Assembly (NCBI RefSeq): GCF_041435215.1
Contig: NZ_CP108394.1
Span: 3,224,001 to 3,288,000, forward strand
Source of the DNA: Streptomyces sp. NBC_01314
Lineage (GTDB): Bacteria > Actinomycetota > Actinomycetes > Streptomycetales > Streptomycetaceae
Reading direction: 5' to 3'
Length of the DNA stretch: 64,000 nt
The notes beneath the pieces are model-generated. The model was given only the letters and a program-made list of their open reading frames with translations, was not told the DNA's origin and did no database searches. Positions 46,336 through 54,863 of this stretch are shown here, piece by piece. How positions within the stretch are numbered: position 1 is the stretch's first letter; each line of letters starts with the position of its first letter. A program made the translations under genes and the position numbers.

Positions 46336-47076
46336 CTACATCAGATCGCGCAGGAGCCTGTCTCTCACCATGAGGGCGGCCCGCTTGTCGGGCAGGTCGA
46401 CCTCGGCGGAGAACCGGAAGCCTGCGCTCAGGAAGGCGGAGACGGAGGGAAAGTTTCGAAGGTCGGGTTCCGCGACGACGCGGACACAGGATGGTCTTCT
46501 GTCGAGGACGAGATCGGCGACGGCACGGAGCAGAGTGGCGCCGAGGCCCCGTCCCCGGTCGGCGACGGGGCCGATGAGGAGGTGGATTCCGGTGTCGTGC
46601 GGACGGGAGGGGTAGTGGCGAGCGATGGGGTCGAGGTCCGCCCGGTAGATCTCCCAGTAGCTCATCGGGGTGCCGTCCAGCAGCCCGAGGCAGGGCACGC
46701 TGCGGCCGTCTCCGCCGAGCTGGGTCCGGAGGTGGTTCGCGGTCACGTCCTCGGTTCCGGCGAGCTTCCAGTAGGAGGCCACGGCTGAGTCGTTCATCCA
46801 GCGGGAGATCAGCGGGAGTTCCCGTTCGAGGCGGACGGGAACAAGGTGCAGGGTGCCTGCCGTGGTGACGACCGGCCCCCAGTCGGCGAGGTCGTCGAGC
46901 AACTCGCCGTTGTCCGGGTGCGCCTTCTGTCCCGCCTCGGTCCTGCCGCCGCACGAGTCGCTGTCCTCGGACAGGAGCGCGAGGAAGTCGTCGGGCAGGC
47001 GCAGTTCGAGTGTGTCCTCATTGCTCGTCGGGGCCGAGGCGGTGCCGGTGTCGGTGCTCGCGTCGGTGGGAGCCAC
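46336..47076 (-). CDS. Siderophore-type GNAT acyltransferase (IucB/AlcB-like)
   Basis: A 246-aa protein. The first 75 residues are variable and acidic. The remainder is an Acetyltransf_8-type GNAT domain: 'HLVPVRLERELPLISRWMND', SAVASYWKLAG, 'LGLLDGTPMSYWEIYRADLD', the CoA loop region DRGRGLGATLLRAVADLVL and 'VVAEPDLRNFPSVSAFLSAG'. IucB/AlcB/RhbD enzymes acylate an (N-hydroxylated) diamine before NIS condensation. GTG 47076 follows AGAGGAG at 7 bp. It is the third gene of the leftward aminotransferase, NIS synthetase, GNAT unit, 99 bp after the synthetase stop. An alternative would be loading of another amine, since no hydroxylase is encoded here. Confidence 0.85.
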   Translation of the reverse strand: MAPTDASTDTGTASAPTSNEDTLELRLPDDFLALLSEDSDSCGGRTEAGQKAHPDNGELLDDLADWGPVVTTAGTLHLVPVRLERELPLISRWMNDSAVASYWKLAGTEDVTANHLRTQLGGDGRSVPCLGLLDGTPMSYWEIYRADLDPIARHYPSRPHDTGIHLLIGPVADRGRGLGATLLRAVADLVLDRRPSCVRVVAEPDLRNFPSVSAFLSAGFRFSAEVDLPDKRAALMVRDRLLRDLM

Positions 47077-47175
47077 GGCGACGCTCCTCTCATGAGATCG
47101 GGCGGATCATGTTCCTCGGGGCTGAAGGGAGTCGGAGTACGGAGACAGGTGGACTGACAGCGGCGAACGGCCTGG

Positions 47176-49668
47176 TCAGCGATGGAGGGGATTGGCGATG
47201 GTGACGTAGACGGACTGGGTGTCGACCGGGCCGACGAGTTCGTCGAGGCCCTGGAGGCGGGTCAGGAGGTTGGCCTTGCAGCGCAGGAGGGGTGAGTCGA
47301 GCAGCCGGGTCGGCAGGGTCGTGTTCAGCGAGGCTGGGCCGGTGGCCACATTCGTGAGGAAGCGGCGGAAGGCGGCGAGCAGGAGTCGCTCGTCACCGAG
47401 GCGCTGAGAGCCGAACGCGCCGATGAGGCCGAGCACGTTGTTGATGCCGAGGTAATAGGCGAACCGTTCGTCGGTGACCTCGTCGGAGACGAATGTGTCG
47501 CTGCGCTCGCCGATGCCGGGCAGTCGGGCTTCGAGATCCGCGCGGCGGGATTCGCGGAAGTAGTAACCCTGGTTGTCGCGGTACCGGCCACCGATGGGCC
47601 AGCCGTGGGGGTCCAGCAGGACGAGCGTGTTCTGCTGGTGCGCTTCGAGGGCGATCCCGGCCTCGCTGTCCAGCCACAGCACGGGCCGCACGACCTGCTC
47701 CAGATAGCGCAGGAACCACTCGGCGGCGACGGTGCCTCGGGGACGGCCGGTGCGCCCGGCGAGGCGGGTGACGACGTCGGCGAGCCGCGACCGCAGGGTG
47801 AAACGCTCATCGGGAGGGATGCCGCAGCCCTGCTGGAGGGGGCTGCCGGGGCACTCCGGCTCCTGGCCGTCGGGGCGGTCCTGCCGCTGCCCGGGATGGT
47901 CCGCGACGTGGTCCGCTCGTCGCTCGACACGGCCGTACGGCCTCGGTGACACAAGTCCCGCGAGGCAGGACGCGTCGTCCGCCGGGCCGAACGGATTGTG
48001 CCGGACCAGCACGTCCAGGCCGGGCATGGGGTTGTCGTCCGGTGCGGTGACCGCCAGCCAGGCCGGGTCGCGGACGATGTCGAACCCGGGGTGGGTCGCC
48101 TGCCACTGCGCGGCCAGGCCGGTGCGCAGCAGGCGGTGGACCTCGACACCGCGGTGGAGTTCCTTCCGGAGGTTCTCACGACGGGAGTTGGTGATGCGCA
48201 GGCCCAGCGAGAGCTTCAGCATCGCGGGGGCGCCGGTGCGGTGAACGGTGCGCACGGAGGAGGTGGGGTGCCACGGGTCACCGTGCGGACCCAGGTCCTG
48301 GAGCAGGCCGGCGGCGAGCAGAGCGGCGACGGCCGGGCGGTAGCGGATCTCGCGGAGCTGCCAGGGATGCACAGGCAGGGCGGCGTATCCCTCCGGCAGA
48401 GACAGCCCCGGGCCGGCCAGCCGTGCGGTCAGCCGCTCGGCGGGGATGACACGACCGCGTTCGGTCCATGCCGAGTCGGTTGACAGGACGGAGGGTGCGA
48501 TCGCGAGCCAGTGCAGAGGAAAGGAGCCACGCAACTCCGGGGAGTAGAGCCGTGCTTCGGCGTTGGAGAGCCCCTCCCGGCTCTTCGGGGTGGGGTGCAG
48601 GGGGTGACCGAGGACGAGAGCCTGCTCTGCGGCGAGGAATCGGTCCGGATGGTCGGCGGGCTCTGCTCGGCGTTCGGCAATGAACATGGTGACGCGTCGG
48701 GCGGAGTCGGCGACCCTGCGGACCAGGTCGAGCCGGTCGAGTCGGTCGATTTGCTCGGACGGGTCGAGCCGGTCGAGTGGACCTGGTTGGCGAGGCTGGT
48801 CGAGGGGGCCGGGTCGGCGGGGCGGGCCAGGGTGGTCGAGCGGGGCGAGGGAATCGGTGAGGTGATCCGCTCGGCCCGTGGCGAGGGACGCGGAGATGGC
48901 GGACGCGGGGGTGTGCGCTGCTGCGGATCGGGGCTCGGGGATGCCTGTCTCGTGACGGTCTCGCGCGGCAGCCTCCCTGGCCAGGAGGGTCGCCACTGTG
49001 ACCGCGTCGACCGGGGGCGCAGTCTCGGGGGTGTCGGCGAGGTGTGACGGGCCGAAGCGGTGCCAGCCGGTGGGGGACCAGTAGCGCACCGGGGCGAGGA
49101 GTGTCGTACCGGTCGTGGGGAGGGGGATATGGAGGATGCCGTCGTGGGGGGAGGCGAGGTTGTGTTCGCGTACCCAGCAGCGCAAGAGATTCTCGACCGC
49201 TGCCGCTTGGGCCGCGGTGTGGGGGTCGGGGTGGTGCAGGGCGTCGGTGGCGGGGGTGGGTAGACGTTTGGTGGTCCGGGCTCCGCCGACCTGGCCGGGG
49301 ATTGGCTCGTCGCGCTCATGCCGTGGCTCGGCCGGATCGTGAGCGAGCGCGGCTTGGCGAGGGACTGGCTTGGCAGAGTACGGAACCTGCGCGGGTTGAC
49401 CGGAGCCCAGCTCAGCCTGGCAGGGCGTTGGCTTGTCCTGGCAGGGCAATGGCAAGGCCTGACAGGGCGCTGGCTCAGCCTGACCGAACTCCGGTTCGGG
49501 CTGAGCGGGCCCCCGCTCGGCCGGACCGGCCCCCCGTTCGGCCTGGCTGGGCGACTGCTCTGCCTGACTGGGCGACGGTTCGGCACTCGGCGGGCTCGGT
49601 GCCTGGAAGGTGTGGGCGTCCGCGTGGGGATCGTGGGTGCGGGCCTCGGGGGCGGGCGGCGGCTTCAA
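47176..49668 (-). CDS. NIS siderophore synthetase, IucA/IucC family, with repeat-rich N-terminal extension
   Basis: An 830-aa protein. The ATP-dependent NRPS-independent siderophore synthetase core (from about 150) shows 'ALVLGHPLHPTPKSREGLSN', 'MLKLSLGLRITNSRRENLRK' and 'GIALEAHQQNTLVLLDPHGW', the ATP- and substrate-binding signatures. FhuF-like C-terminal motifs follow ('RLLDSPLLRCKANLLTRLQG'). It condenses a carboxylic acid such as citrate with an amine or alcohol. The first 145 residues are repeats of Pro/Ser/Gln/Ala/Glu units (PSPSQAE, PCQA), and another repetitive insert (PGPLDRLDPSEQIDRLDRLD) splits the core near 280-320. Normal family length is about 580-620, so both are additions. 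The true start may be downstream; no ribosome site was decisive. Confidence 0.88.
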   Translation of the reverse strand: MKPPPAPEARTHDPHADAHTFQAPSPPSAEPSPSQAEQSPSQAERGAGPAERGPAQPEPEFGQAEPAPCQALPLPCQDKPTPCQAELGSGQPAQVPYSAKPVPRQAALAHDPAEPRHERDEPIPGQVGGARTTKRLPTPATDALHHPDPHTAAQAAAVENLLRCWVREHNLASPHDGILHIPLPTTGTTLLAPVRYWSPTGWHRFGPSHLADTPETAPPVDAVTVATLLAREAAARDRHETGIPEPRSAAAHTPASAISASLATGRADHLTDSLAPLDHPGPPRRPGPLDQPRQPGPLDRLDPSEQIDRLDRLDLVRRVADSARRVTMFIAERRAEPADHPDRFLAAEQALVLGHPLHPTPKSREGLSNAEARLYSPELRGSFPLHWLAIAPSVLSTDSAWTERGRVIPAERLTARLAGPGLSLPEGYAALPVHPWQLREIRYRPAVAALLAAGLLQDLGPHGDPWHPTSSVRTVHRTGAPAMLKLSLGLRITNSRRENLRKELHRGVEVHRLLRTGLAAQWQATHPGFDIVRDPAWLAVTAPDDNPMPGLDVLVRHNPFGPADDASCLAGLVSPRPYGRVERRADHVADHPGQRQDRPDGQEPECPGSPLQQGCGIPPDERFTLRSRLADVVTRLAGRTGRPRGTVAAEWFLRYLEQVVRPVLWLDSEAGIALEAHQQNTLVLLDPHGWPIGGRYRDNQGYYFRESRRADLEARLPGIGERSDTFVSDEVTDERFAYYLGINNVLGLIGAFGSQRLGDERLLLAAFRRFLTNVATGPASLNTTLPTRLLDSPLLRCKANLLTRLQGLDELVGPVDTQSVYVTIANPLHR

Positions 49669-49936
49669 AGCGGTTCCTGGGGTTGCTCGTGCGGGAGGGC
49701 AGTCGCGGGTCTGGTCTGTGCGGTCGAGTCGAGCGGGGTCGGGGGCCTGTGTGGGAGGAGTGTGGAGCGATGGCGCAGTGAGGGCTGTGGCAGGGAGGTG
49801 GGGCGATGGCGTGGTGGGGGCTTGCCCGGAGGATGTGGGGGGGGACGGTGTCGGAATGACGCGGTATCTGGGGTGCGTGGCTGGGTCCCAGTGGGGTGGG
49901 GGTCGTTTCGGGTGGCTGCTCGGGTCGGCTCGGCGG

Positions 49937-51430
49937 TCAGCCGCCGGGCGGGCGTCCGAATCCTCCGGTTCGCCCGGGCGTCGGGCTCACCGATCCTCGG
50001 GTTTCGGCGGTGGCCGCTACCGAGGCGATCGCGTCCGTCAGGCGGTCGAGTACGGCGTTCGTCTGTTCGTCGGTGATCGTCAGGGGTGGGAGGAGGCGGA
50101 CGACGCCGGCGTGGCGGCCGCCGAGTTCGACGATCAGGCCGCGGCGGAGGCACTCGCGCTGGACCGCGGTGGCGAGGGAGGGCGCCGGTGGGCGTGGACC
50201 CGTGTCCTCGGAGGGAGGCGGTGCGTCCGGGGTGACCATTTCGATGCCGATCATCAGCCCCCGTCCCCGTACGTCGCCGACGCAGGCGAACTGGTTTGTG
50301 AGGCCGCGGAGTTGGGTGAGCATGCGGGTGCCCAGGGCTGCGGCACGTTCGGCGAGGCCGTTCTCGCGGACGTGGGCGAGGGTGGCGGTGCCGGCGGCCA
50401 TGGCGAGCTGGTTGCCGCGGAAGGTGCCCGCGTGGGCGCCGGGTCGCCAGACGTCGAGGTCCTCGCGGTAGACCACGACGGCCAGCGGCAGGCTGCCGCC
50501 GATGGCCTTGGACATGACCATCACATCGGGGACGACGCCGCTGTGCTCGACGGCCCAGAACCGACCGGTGCGGCCCACGCCCGTCTGCACCTCGTCGGCG
50601 ATCAGCGGGATCGAGCGCGCGGCGGTGATCTCACGCATCCGCCGCAGCCAGCCGTCCGGGGCGGGGATGACGCCGCCCTCGCCCTGAACGGGTTCGAGGA
50701 TCATGCCGGCGGGCAGCGGTACGCCGGACTTGGCGTCGTCGAGGACGGACTCGGTCCAGCGGGCGGCGAGTTCGGCGCCGCGCTCACCGCCGACGCCGAA
50801 GGGGCAGCGGTAGTCCTGCGGGTACGGCAGACGTGCCACCCGTACGTCGTAGGCGCCGCCGGACGCTTCCAGTGCCCCGGCGGTCATGCCGTGACAGGCG
50901 CCGGTGAAAGCGAGCATTCCGGTGCGTCCGGTCGCCGCCCGGACCAGTTTGAAAGCGGCCTCGACCGCGTCCGTACCGGCGGGTCCGCAGAATTGGACGC
51001 GTGCGCGGTCCGCGAGTCCTGGCGGAAGGGTGCGGAACAATTCGGTGGTGAAGGCGTCCTTGACGGGGGTGGCCAGGTCGAGGACGTGCAGCGGAGCGCC
51101 CGAGTCCAGTACCTTGCGGACCGCTTCGAGGACGACCGGGTGGTTGTGGCCGAGGGCCAGGGTGCCCGCGCCGGACAGACAGTCGAGGTAGCGGCGGCCG
51201 TCGGCACCCTCGATGGTCAGCCCGCGAGCTCGGACGGGCACGATGGGCAGGGCGCGCGCGTAGGTGCGCGCCGCCGGCTCTCGGGCGGCCTGCCGCCGCA
51301 GGATCCCCTCGTGCGCCGCGCGTGCCCCGTCGCGTTCCCGTCGTGTGCGCGCCGGTTCGTCCTCGTGTCCCGAACGGGCTCGCTCGGGCTCACGCTCCAA
51401 TCGCGCCACCGTAGAGTCGGTCACCGCCAC
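49937..51430 (-). CDS. Class III aminotransferase, diaminobutyrate--2-oxoglutarate type
   Basis: A 497-aa PLP enzyme resembling DABA aminotransferases (DatA/RhbA/EctB group). Features are 'YLDCLSGAGTLALGHNHPVV', 'FTGACHGMTAGALEASGG', 'EPVQGEGGVIPAPDGWLRRM', the PLP-aspartate in IPLIADEVQTGVGRTGRFWA, and the Schiff-base lysine in VMVMSKAIGGSLPLAVVVY. It would make L-2,4-diaminobutyrate from aspartate semialdehyde, a precursor of diamine siderophore units. It is first in the leftward siderophore operon and separated from the synthetase by 268 bp. GTG 51430 is well supported by GGGAGGAAG. Neither the DABA decarboxylase nor the N-hydroxylase expected for rhizobactin-like pathways is present. Confidence 0.88.
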   Translation of the reverse strand: MAVTDSTVARLEREPERARSGHEDEPARTRRERDGARAAHEGILRRQAAREPAARTYARALPIVPVRARGLTIEGADGRRYLDCLSGAGTLALGHNHPVVLEAVRKVLDSGAPLHVLDLATPVKDAFTTELFRTLPPGLADRARVQFCGPAGTDAVEAAFKLVRAATGRTGMLAFTGACHGMTAGALEASGGAYDVRVARLPYPQDYRCPFGVGGERGAELAARWTESVLDDAKSGVPLPAGMILEPVQGEGGVIPAPDGWLRRMREITAARSIPLIADEVQTGVGRTGRFWAVEHSGVVPDVMVMSKAIGGSLPLAVVVYREDLDVWRPGAHAGTFRGNQLAMAAGTATLAHVRENGLAERAAALGTRMLTQLRGLTNQFACVGDVRGRGLMIGIEMVTPDAPPPSEDTGPRPPAPSLATAVQRECLRRGLIVELGGRHAGVVRLLPPLTITDEQTNAVLDRLTDAIASVAATAETRGSVSPTPGRTGGFGRPPGG

Positions 51431-51807
51431 GACTGCACTTCCTCCCGCTGTTCAGAGGCGAGTTGGCAGGGGTCACCGAGCACCGGCCGGTCCCCCCGCA
51501 CGTACCAACGACGCGACTCGCACGGGGAAGCGGGTGAGACGAAGATCCTTGCCGTGACGGAACCGTTGCCGTTCCATCGGATGTCCCCCACAACGACCGC
51601 ATAGTGTGTGGTGCCGTTCCGAAGGACGCGGCTCGGCGGATCCGAACCAAGCCGCGCGTACGACGGCTACGTACGAAGAATCAGGTGTACGGAGCCGCGC
51701 GATGCCGTGTCGGATACGTACAAGGAGGCGGTGGGCGCGCGGAGGAACCGTGCGCGATCCGCTTCGGCAGCACAGAGTTCTCTTACGCCCCAGGGGGAGT
51801 CCAGACC
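51431..51807. other. Divergent region, siderophore operon / secreted peptidase
   Basis: A 377-bp region with no gene. An inverted GGAAC-N7-GTTCC lies at 51559-51575. I looked for an iron box (TTAGG-type dyad) for the siderophore operon and saw none. A GGGGGAGT ribosome site near 51793 serves the peptidase. Confidence 0.4.
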
Positions 51808-53037
51808 ATGCGACCCATACGACCGCTCTTCACCGCCCGTCGTGGGAGGAGCACACGCCGCAGAACCTCCCCCGTTCTGGCCGCGGTCGGCCTTGCCACG
51901 GTTCTGTCGTTGACCGCAACGGCGTGCGGCTCGGGTGACACCACGGCGAACGCCGACGCGTCGGCGTCCGCGCAGGACAGCGCCGGCTCGGGCGACGGCA
52001 AGATCCGGATTCCGGACGACATCAAGGACAAGCTCAAGGAACACGGGATCGACCTCGACAAGTGGCGGGGCGGGGCCTGGAAGAACTGGGACAAGGACGA
52101 CTGGCTGCGCGAGGCCGAGGACTACGTCAACCCGATCATCGAGGACCTGTGGGACCCGGACCGGATGCGGGACGCCGAGGAGCCGGAGAAGGAGGTCGAC
52201 GAGAGCGACCTCACCGGTGACCAGGGCGTGACCGACCCGACGCCTCGGTCCGTCGACGCCGAGGCGGTGTCGACGGAGTACCACGCGAACGCGCCCGAGG
52301 CGGGCAAGGTGTTCTTCGACGCGCCCGAGGGCACGATGGTCTGCTCGGCGACCGTGGTCCAGGACCCGGCCAACCCGGGCAAGTCCAACATCGTGTGGAC
52401 GGCCGGCCACTGTGTGCACGCCGGCAAGTCGGGCGGCTGGTACCGCAATATCGCCTTCGTGCCCTCGTACAACGACAGCGGTATGTCGGCGTCGGAGTTG
52501 CAGACCGCCACCAAGGAACAGGTCGCTCCGTACGGCGTCTGGTGGGGTGACTGGGCGCAGACCTCGGACCAGTGGATCGAGCAGGGCGGCCAGACGGGCG
52601 GTGACGGAGCGCCGTACGACTTCGCGGTGATCCATGTGACGCCGGAGGAGGGCAGCGGGGGCAAGTCGTTGGAGGAGATGGTCGGTTCGGCGCTGCCGGT
52701 GGACTTCGACGCGCCTGCCGTGACGCAGGTGCAGAGCATCACGGCGACGGGCTACCCGGCCGGGGCCCCGTACGACGGCGAGACGATGTACCAGTGCGCG
52801 GACAAGCCGGGGCGGCTCTCGCTCGTCGAGGCCGATCCGACGATGTACCGCATCGGCTGCAGCATGACCGGTGGTTCGTCCGGCGGTGGCTGGGTGGCGA
52901 AGGGTTCGGACGGTCAGCCCGCGCTGGTGTCCAACACCTCCATCGGACCGGTGAGCGCCGGCTGGCTGGCCGGGCCCCGGCTGGGCAAGGAGGCCGAGGG
53001 CGTGTACCAGGCGGTGAGTGACAAGTTCGCGCGGTGA
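51808..53037 (+). CDS. Secreted/lipoprotein-type trypsin-like serine peptidase
   Basis: A 409-aa exported protein. The signal sequence ends LTATAC (C40), an acceptable Streptomyces lipobox, so surface anchoring is likely. A low-complexity Asp/Lys/Trp-rich region (45-150) precedes the protease domain. The apparent triad is H in IVWTAGHCVHAGKSGGWYRN, D in APYDFAVIHVTPEE, and S in SMTGGSSGGGWVAKG, as in glutamyl-endopeptidase/V8-like S1 proteases. ATG 51808 has a GGGGGAGT site; the longer open frame is rejected. Immediately downstream lies a decayed partial copy of the same gene (53071-53573). Confidence 0.88.
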   Translation: MRPIRPLFTARRGRSTRRRTSPVLAAVGLATVLSLTATACGSGDTTANADASASAQDSAGSGDGKIRIPDDIKDKLKEHGIDLDKWRGGAWKNWDKDDWLREAEDYVNPIIEDLWDPDRMRDAEEPEKEVDESDLTGDQGVTDPTPRSVDAEAVSTEYHANAPEAGKVFFDAPEGTMVCSATVVQDPANPGKSNIVWTAGHCVHAGKSGGWYRNIAFVPSYNDSGMSASELQTATKEQVAPYGVWWGDWAQTSDQWIEQGGQTGGDGAPYDFAVIHVTPEEGSGGKSLEEMVGSALPVDFDAPAVTQVQSITATGYPAGAPYDGETMYQCADKPGRLSLVEADPTMYRIGCSMTGGSSGGGWVAKGSDGQPALVSNTSIGPVSAGWLAGPRLGKEAEGVYQAVSDKFAR

Positions 53038-53070
53038 CGCCTGGCAGGCGGTGACGACGACGGGCGGCGC

Positions 53071-53573
53071 GTGGAAAAGTGTGCCGCGCGCCCTCCGTCC
53101 GCCCCCAGGCGCCACCACCTGTGGCTCAGCCACTGTGTGCACACCGGTGGCGGGGGCGGCTGGTACCGCGACATCGTCTTCGTCCCGGCCTTCAACGAAC
53201 CGGGCAAGTCCGAAGAGGAGATCGTCGGGAGGGCCCTGGGCGTGGACTGCTCCGCGCCGTCCGCGTCCGAGGCGACGGGTGCCTCGGGTTACCCGGCGGC
53301 ACCGCCGTGCAACGGGCTGACCATGTTCCGGTATGTCGACGAGCCGGGGCGGTTCTCCCTCGATCCGTCCCTGTCGACGGTGTACCGCATCGGCCGCACC
53401 CTCACCGGCGGTGCCTCCGGCGGCGGCTGGTTCCGCAGGGTCGGCACCGAGCCCCGGCTCGTGTCGGACACGTCGATCGGCCCGGCCGACGGCACCTGGC
53501 TCGCGGGACCGCAGGTGGGCGAGGGGCCAGGGCCTTGTACGAGGAGATGAGCTGCTCGTACGGCTGTCGGTGA
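53071..53573 (+). pseudogene. Decayed tandem copy of the upstream serine peptidase
   Basis: The reading 'LSHCVHTGGGGGWYRDIVFV' matches the histidine region of the intact upstream protein, but TAGH has become LSH. The copy then jumps from 'PAFNEPGKSEEEIVGRALGV' to the equivalent of its VGSALPVDFDAP, losing about 55 residues with the catalytic Asp. The serine motif LTGGASGGGWF is kept, and 'DTSIGPADGTWLAGPQVGEG' follows. Near 53525 the frame breaks: the homologous end (ARALYEEMS) is in another frame. It has no signal peptide or ribosome site. It is best explained as a tandem duplication followed by deletion and frameshift. Confidence 0.82.
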
Positions 53574-53591
53574 GCGTGGCCGAGGGCGCTG

Positions 53592-54863
53592 TCATGCTGC
53601 CGCCTTCCTTCGTCCGGCGGCCCAGTCGCGCAGTTGCCCGGCGTGGCGGGTCAGCCGGTCGAGTGCCCGGGGCAGGTCTTCCTCGGCGCCGGGGCGGAGC
53701 ATCGCGGTGTGCGGGAGGATCACGGAGGAGTCGTACAGGCGGGCGCAGTGCGGGAGTCGGGCGCGGCGGGGGTCGATGGCCTCCCAGTACTCCTGGGACA
53801 GGCGGTGCCGGGGCTTGCTGTGCGGCAGGTAGGCGGGCGAGGTGTCGAGGGGGCGGTGGCAGGCCTCGACGGGGACGCGGAGTTCGGCGGCGAGAGCGGC
53901 ACGGACGGCCGCGACGGGGATGTCGCGCGGGAGGGCCGTGTCGGGGTCGTACGACAGGGCCAGGGCTTGTCCGGGTGGTCGCTCGACCTGGGGGAGCAGT
54001 CGGGCGGGGCGCAGGAAGCCGGAGGCGAGCGCCGCTTCGCGCCAGCGGCGGCTGACGGTTTCCCGTCGTTCGCGTTGTGCCGCGAACCGGTCGCACTGGG
54101 CGAGCAGGATCGCCCCCTGCCATTCCGTCATCCGGTGGTTGCCGCTCTGGAGGGGCCGCCAGCCGAGTGGTGAGCCCTCCGGTCGGCGTCCGCAGTCACG
54201 CAGGCCGGCCAGACGGCCGGCGAGCAGGGGGTCGGCGGTGGCCACGCAGCCGCCCTCGCCCGCGGTGAGTGTGCTGTTCATCCCGAAGCTGAAGCAGGAC
54301 AGGGTGCCGATGGAGCCGGCGCCGTAGCGCTGCCAGCGGGCGCCGGGCGCGTGGGCGCAGTCCTCGATCAGCGCGAGGCCGTACCGGGCGGAGAGTGCGG
54401 CCAGGCCCATGAGGTCGGGCATCGTCCCGTAGAGGTGGACGGCTACGACCGCGCGGGTCCGTTCCGTCACGGCGGACTCCACGGTGGCCGGGTCCAGACA
54501 CCAGGTGTCGGGGTCTACGTCGACCAGAACGGGTACGGCGTTGGCGTCCAGGACCGCGCCGGCCGTTCCGGGCCGGGTGAGGCCGGGGACGATGACCTCG
54601 TCGCCGGGGCCCAGGCCCAGGGCCTCGCAGGCGAGTTGGAGGGCGGCGGTGCCGTTGCTGACGGTCAGGACGCGGTCGAGGCCCTGCAGTTCGGCGAAAC
54701 GTGACTCGAAGCGGGTGCAGCGGGTGCCGCCGTGCAGCGACCACAGGCCGTCGTCGAGGACTTCGCGCAGCATGCGGGCTTCCTGCGGTCCGCGCTGAGG
54801 CCAGCAGGGTGGTTCGGCGGCCACGGGGTCACCGCCGAAGAGCGCGAGAGAGGTCTCAGGCAC
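53592..54863 (-). CDS. DegT/DnrJ/EryC1/StrS aminotransferase homologue lacking the PLP lysine
   Basis: A 423-aa fold-type I PLP protein of the StrS/AHBA-synthase family. VSNGTAALQLACEALGLGPG (phosphate-binding), 'VVAVHLYGTMPDLMGLAALS' and IEDCAHAPGARWQR (D168, the pyridine-nitrogen acid) are conserved. The active-site loop reads CFSFGMNSTLTAGEGGCV: aligned with SFQQSKxLTxGEGG, the Schiff-base lysine position is S197 (codon AGC). Classic transamination through an internal aldimine should be impossible. Lysine-free relatives include dehydratases such as ColD and E1, which use His; Ser is unusual, so the protein may be structural, regulatory or an atypical PMP enzyme. Its start overlaps the oxidoreductase stop by 8 bases. 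Confidence 0.87.
   Translation of the reverse strand: MPETSLALFGGDPVAAEPPCWPQRGPQEARMLREVLDDGLWSLHGGTRCTRFESRFAELQGLDRVLTVSNGTAALQLACEALGLGPGDEVIVPGLTRPGTAGAVLDANAVPVLVDVDPDTWCLDPATVESAVTERTRAVVAVHLYGTMPDLMGLAALSARYGLALIEDCAHAPGARWQRYGAGSIGTLSCFSFGMNSTLTAGEGGCVATADPLLAGRLAGLRDCGRRPEGSPLGWRPLQSGNHRMTEWQGAILLAQCDRFAAQRERRETVSRRWREAALASGFLRPARLLPQVERPPGQALALSYDPDTALPRDIPVAAVRAALAAELRVPVEACHRPLDTSPAYLPHSKPRHRLSQEYWEAIDPRRARLPHCARLYDSSVILPHTAMLRPGAEEDLPRALDRLTRHAGQLRDWAAGRRKAAA

Noticed and set aside
49044..49781. Rightward open frames overlapping the NIS synthetase 5' end
   Set aside because: They arise from the in-phase repeats and have no ribosome site or domain; the leftward frame connects to the synthetase core.
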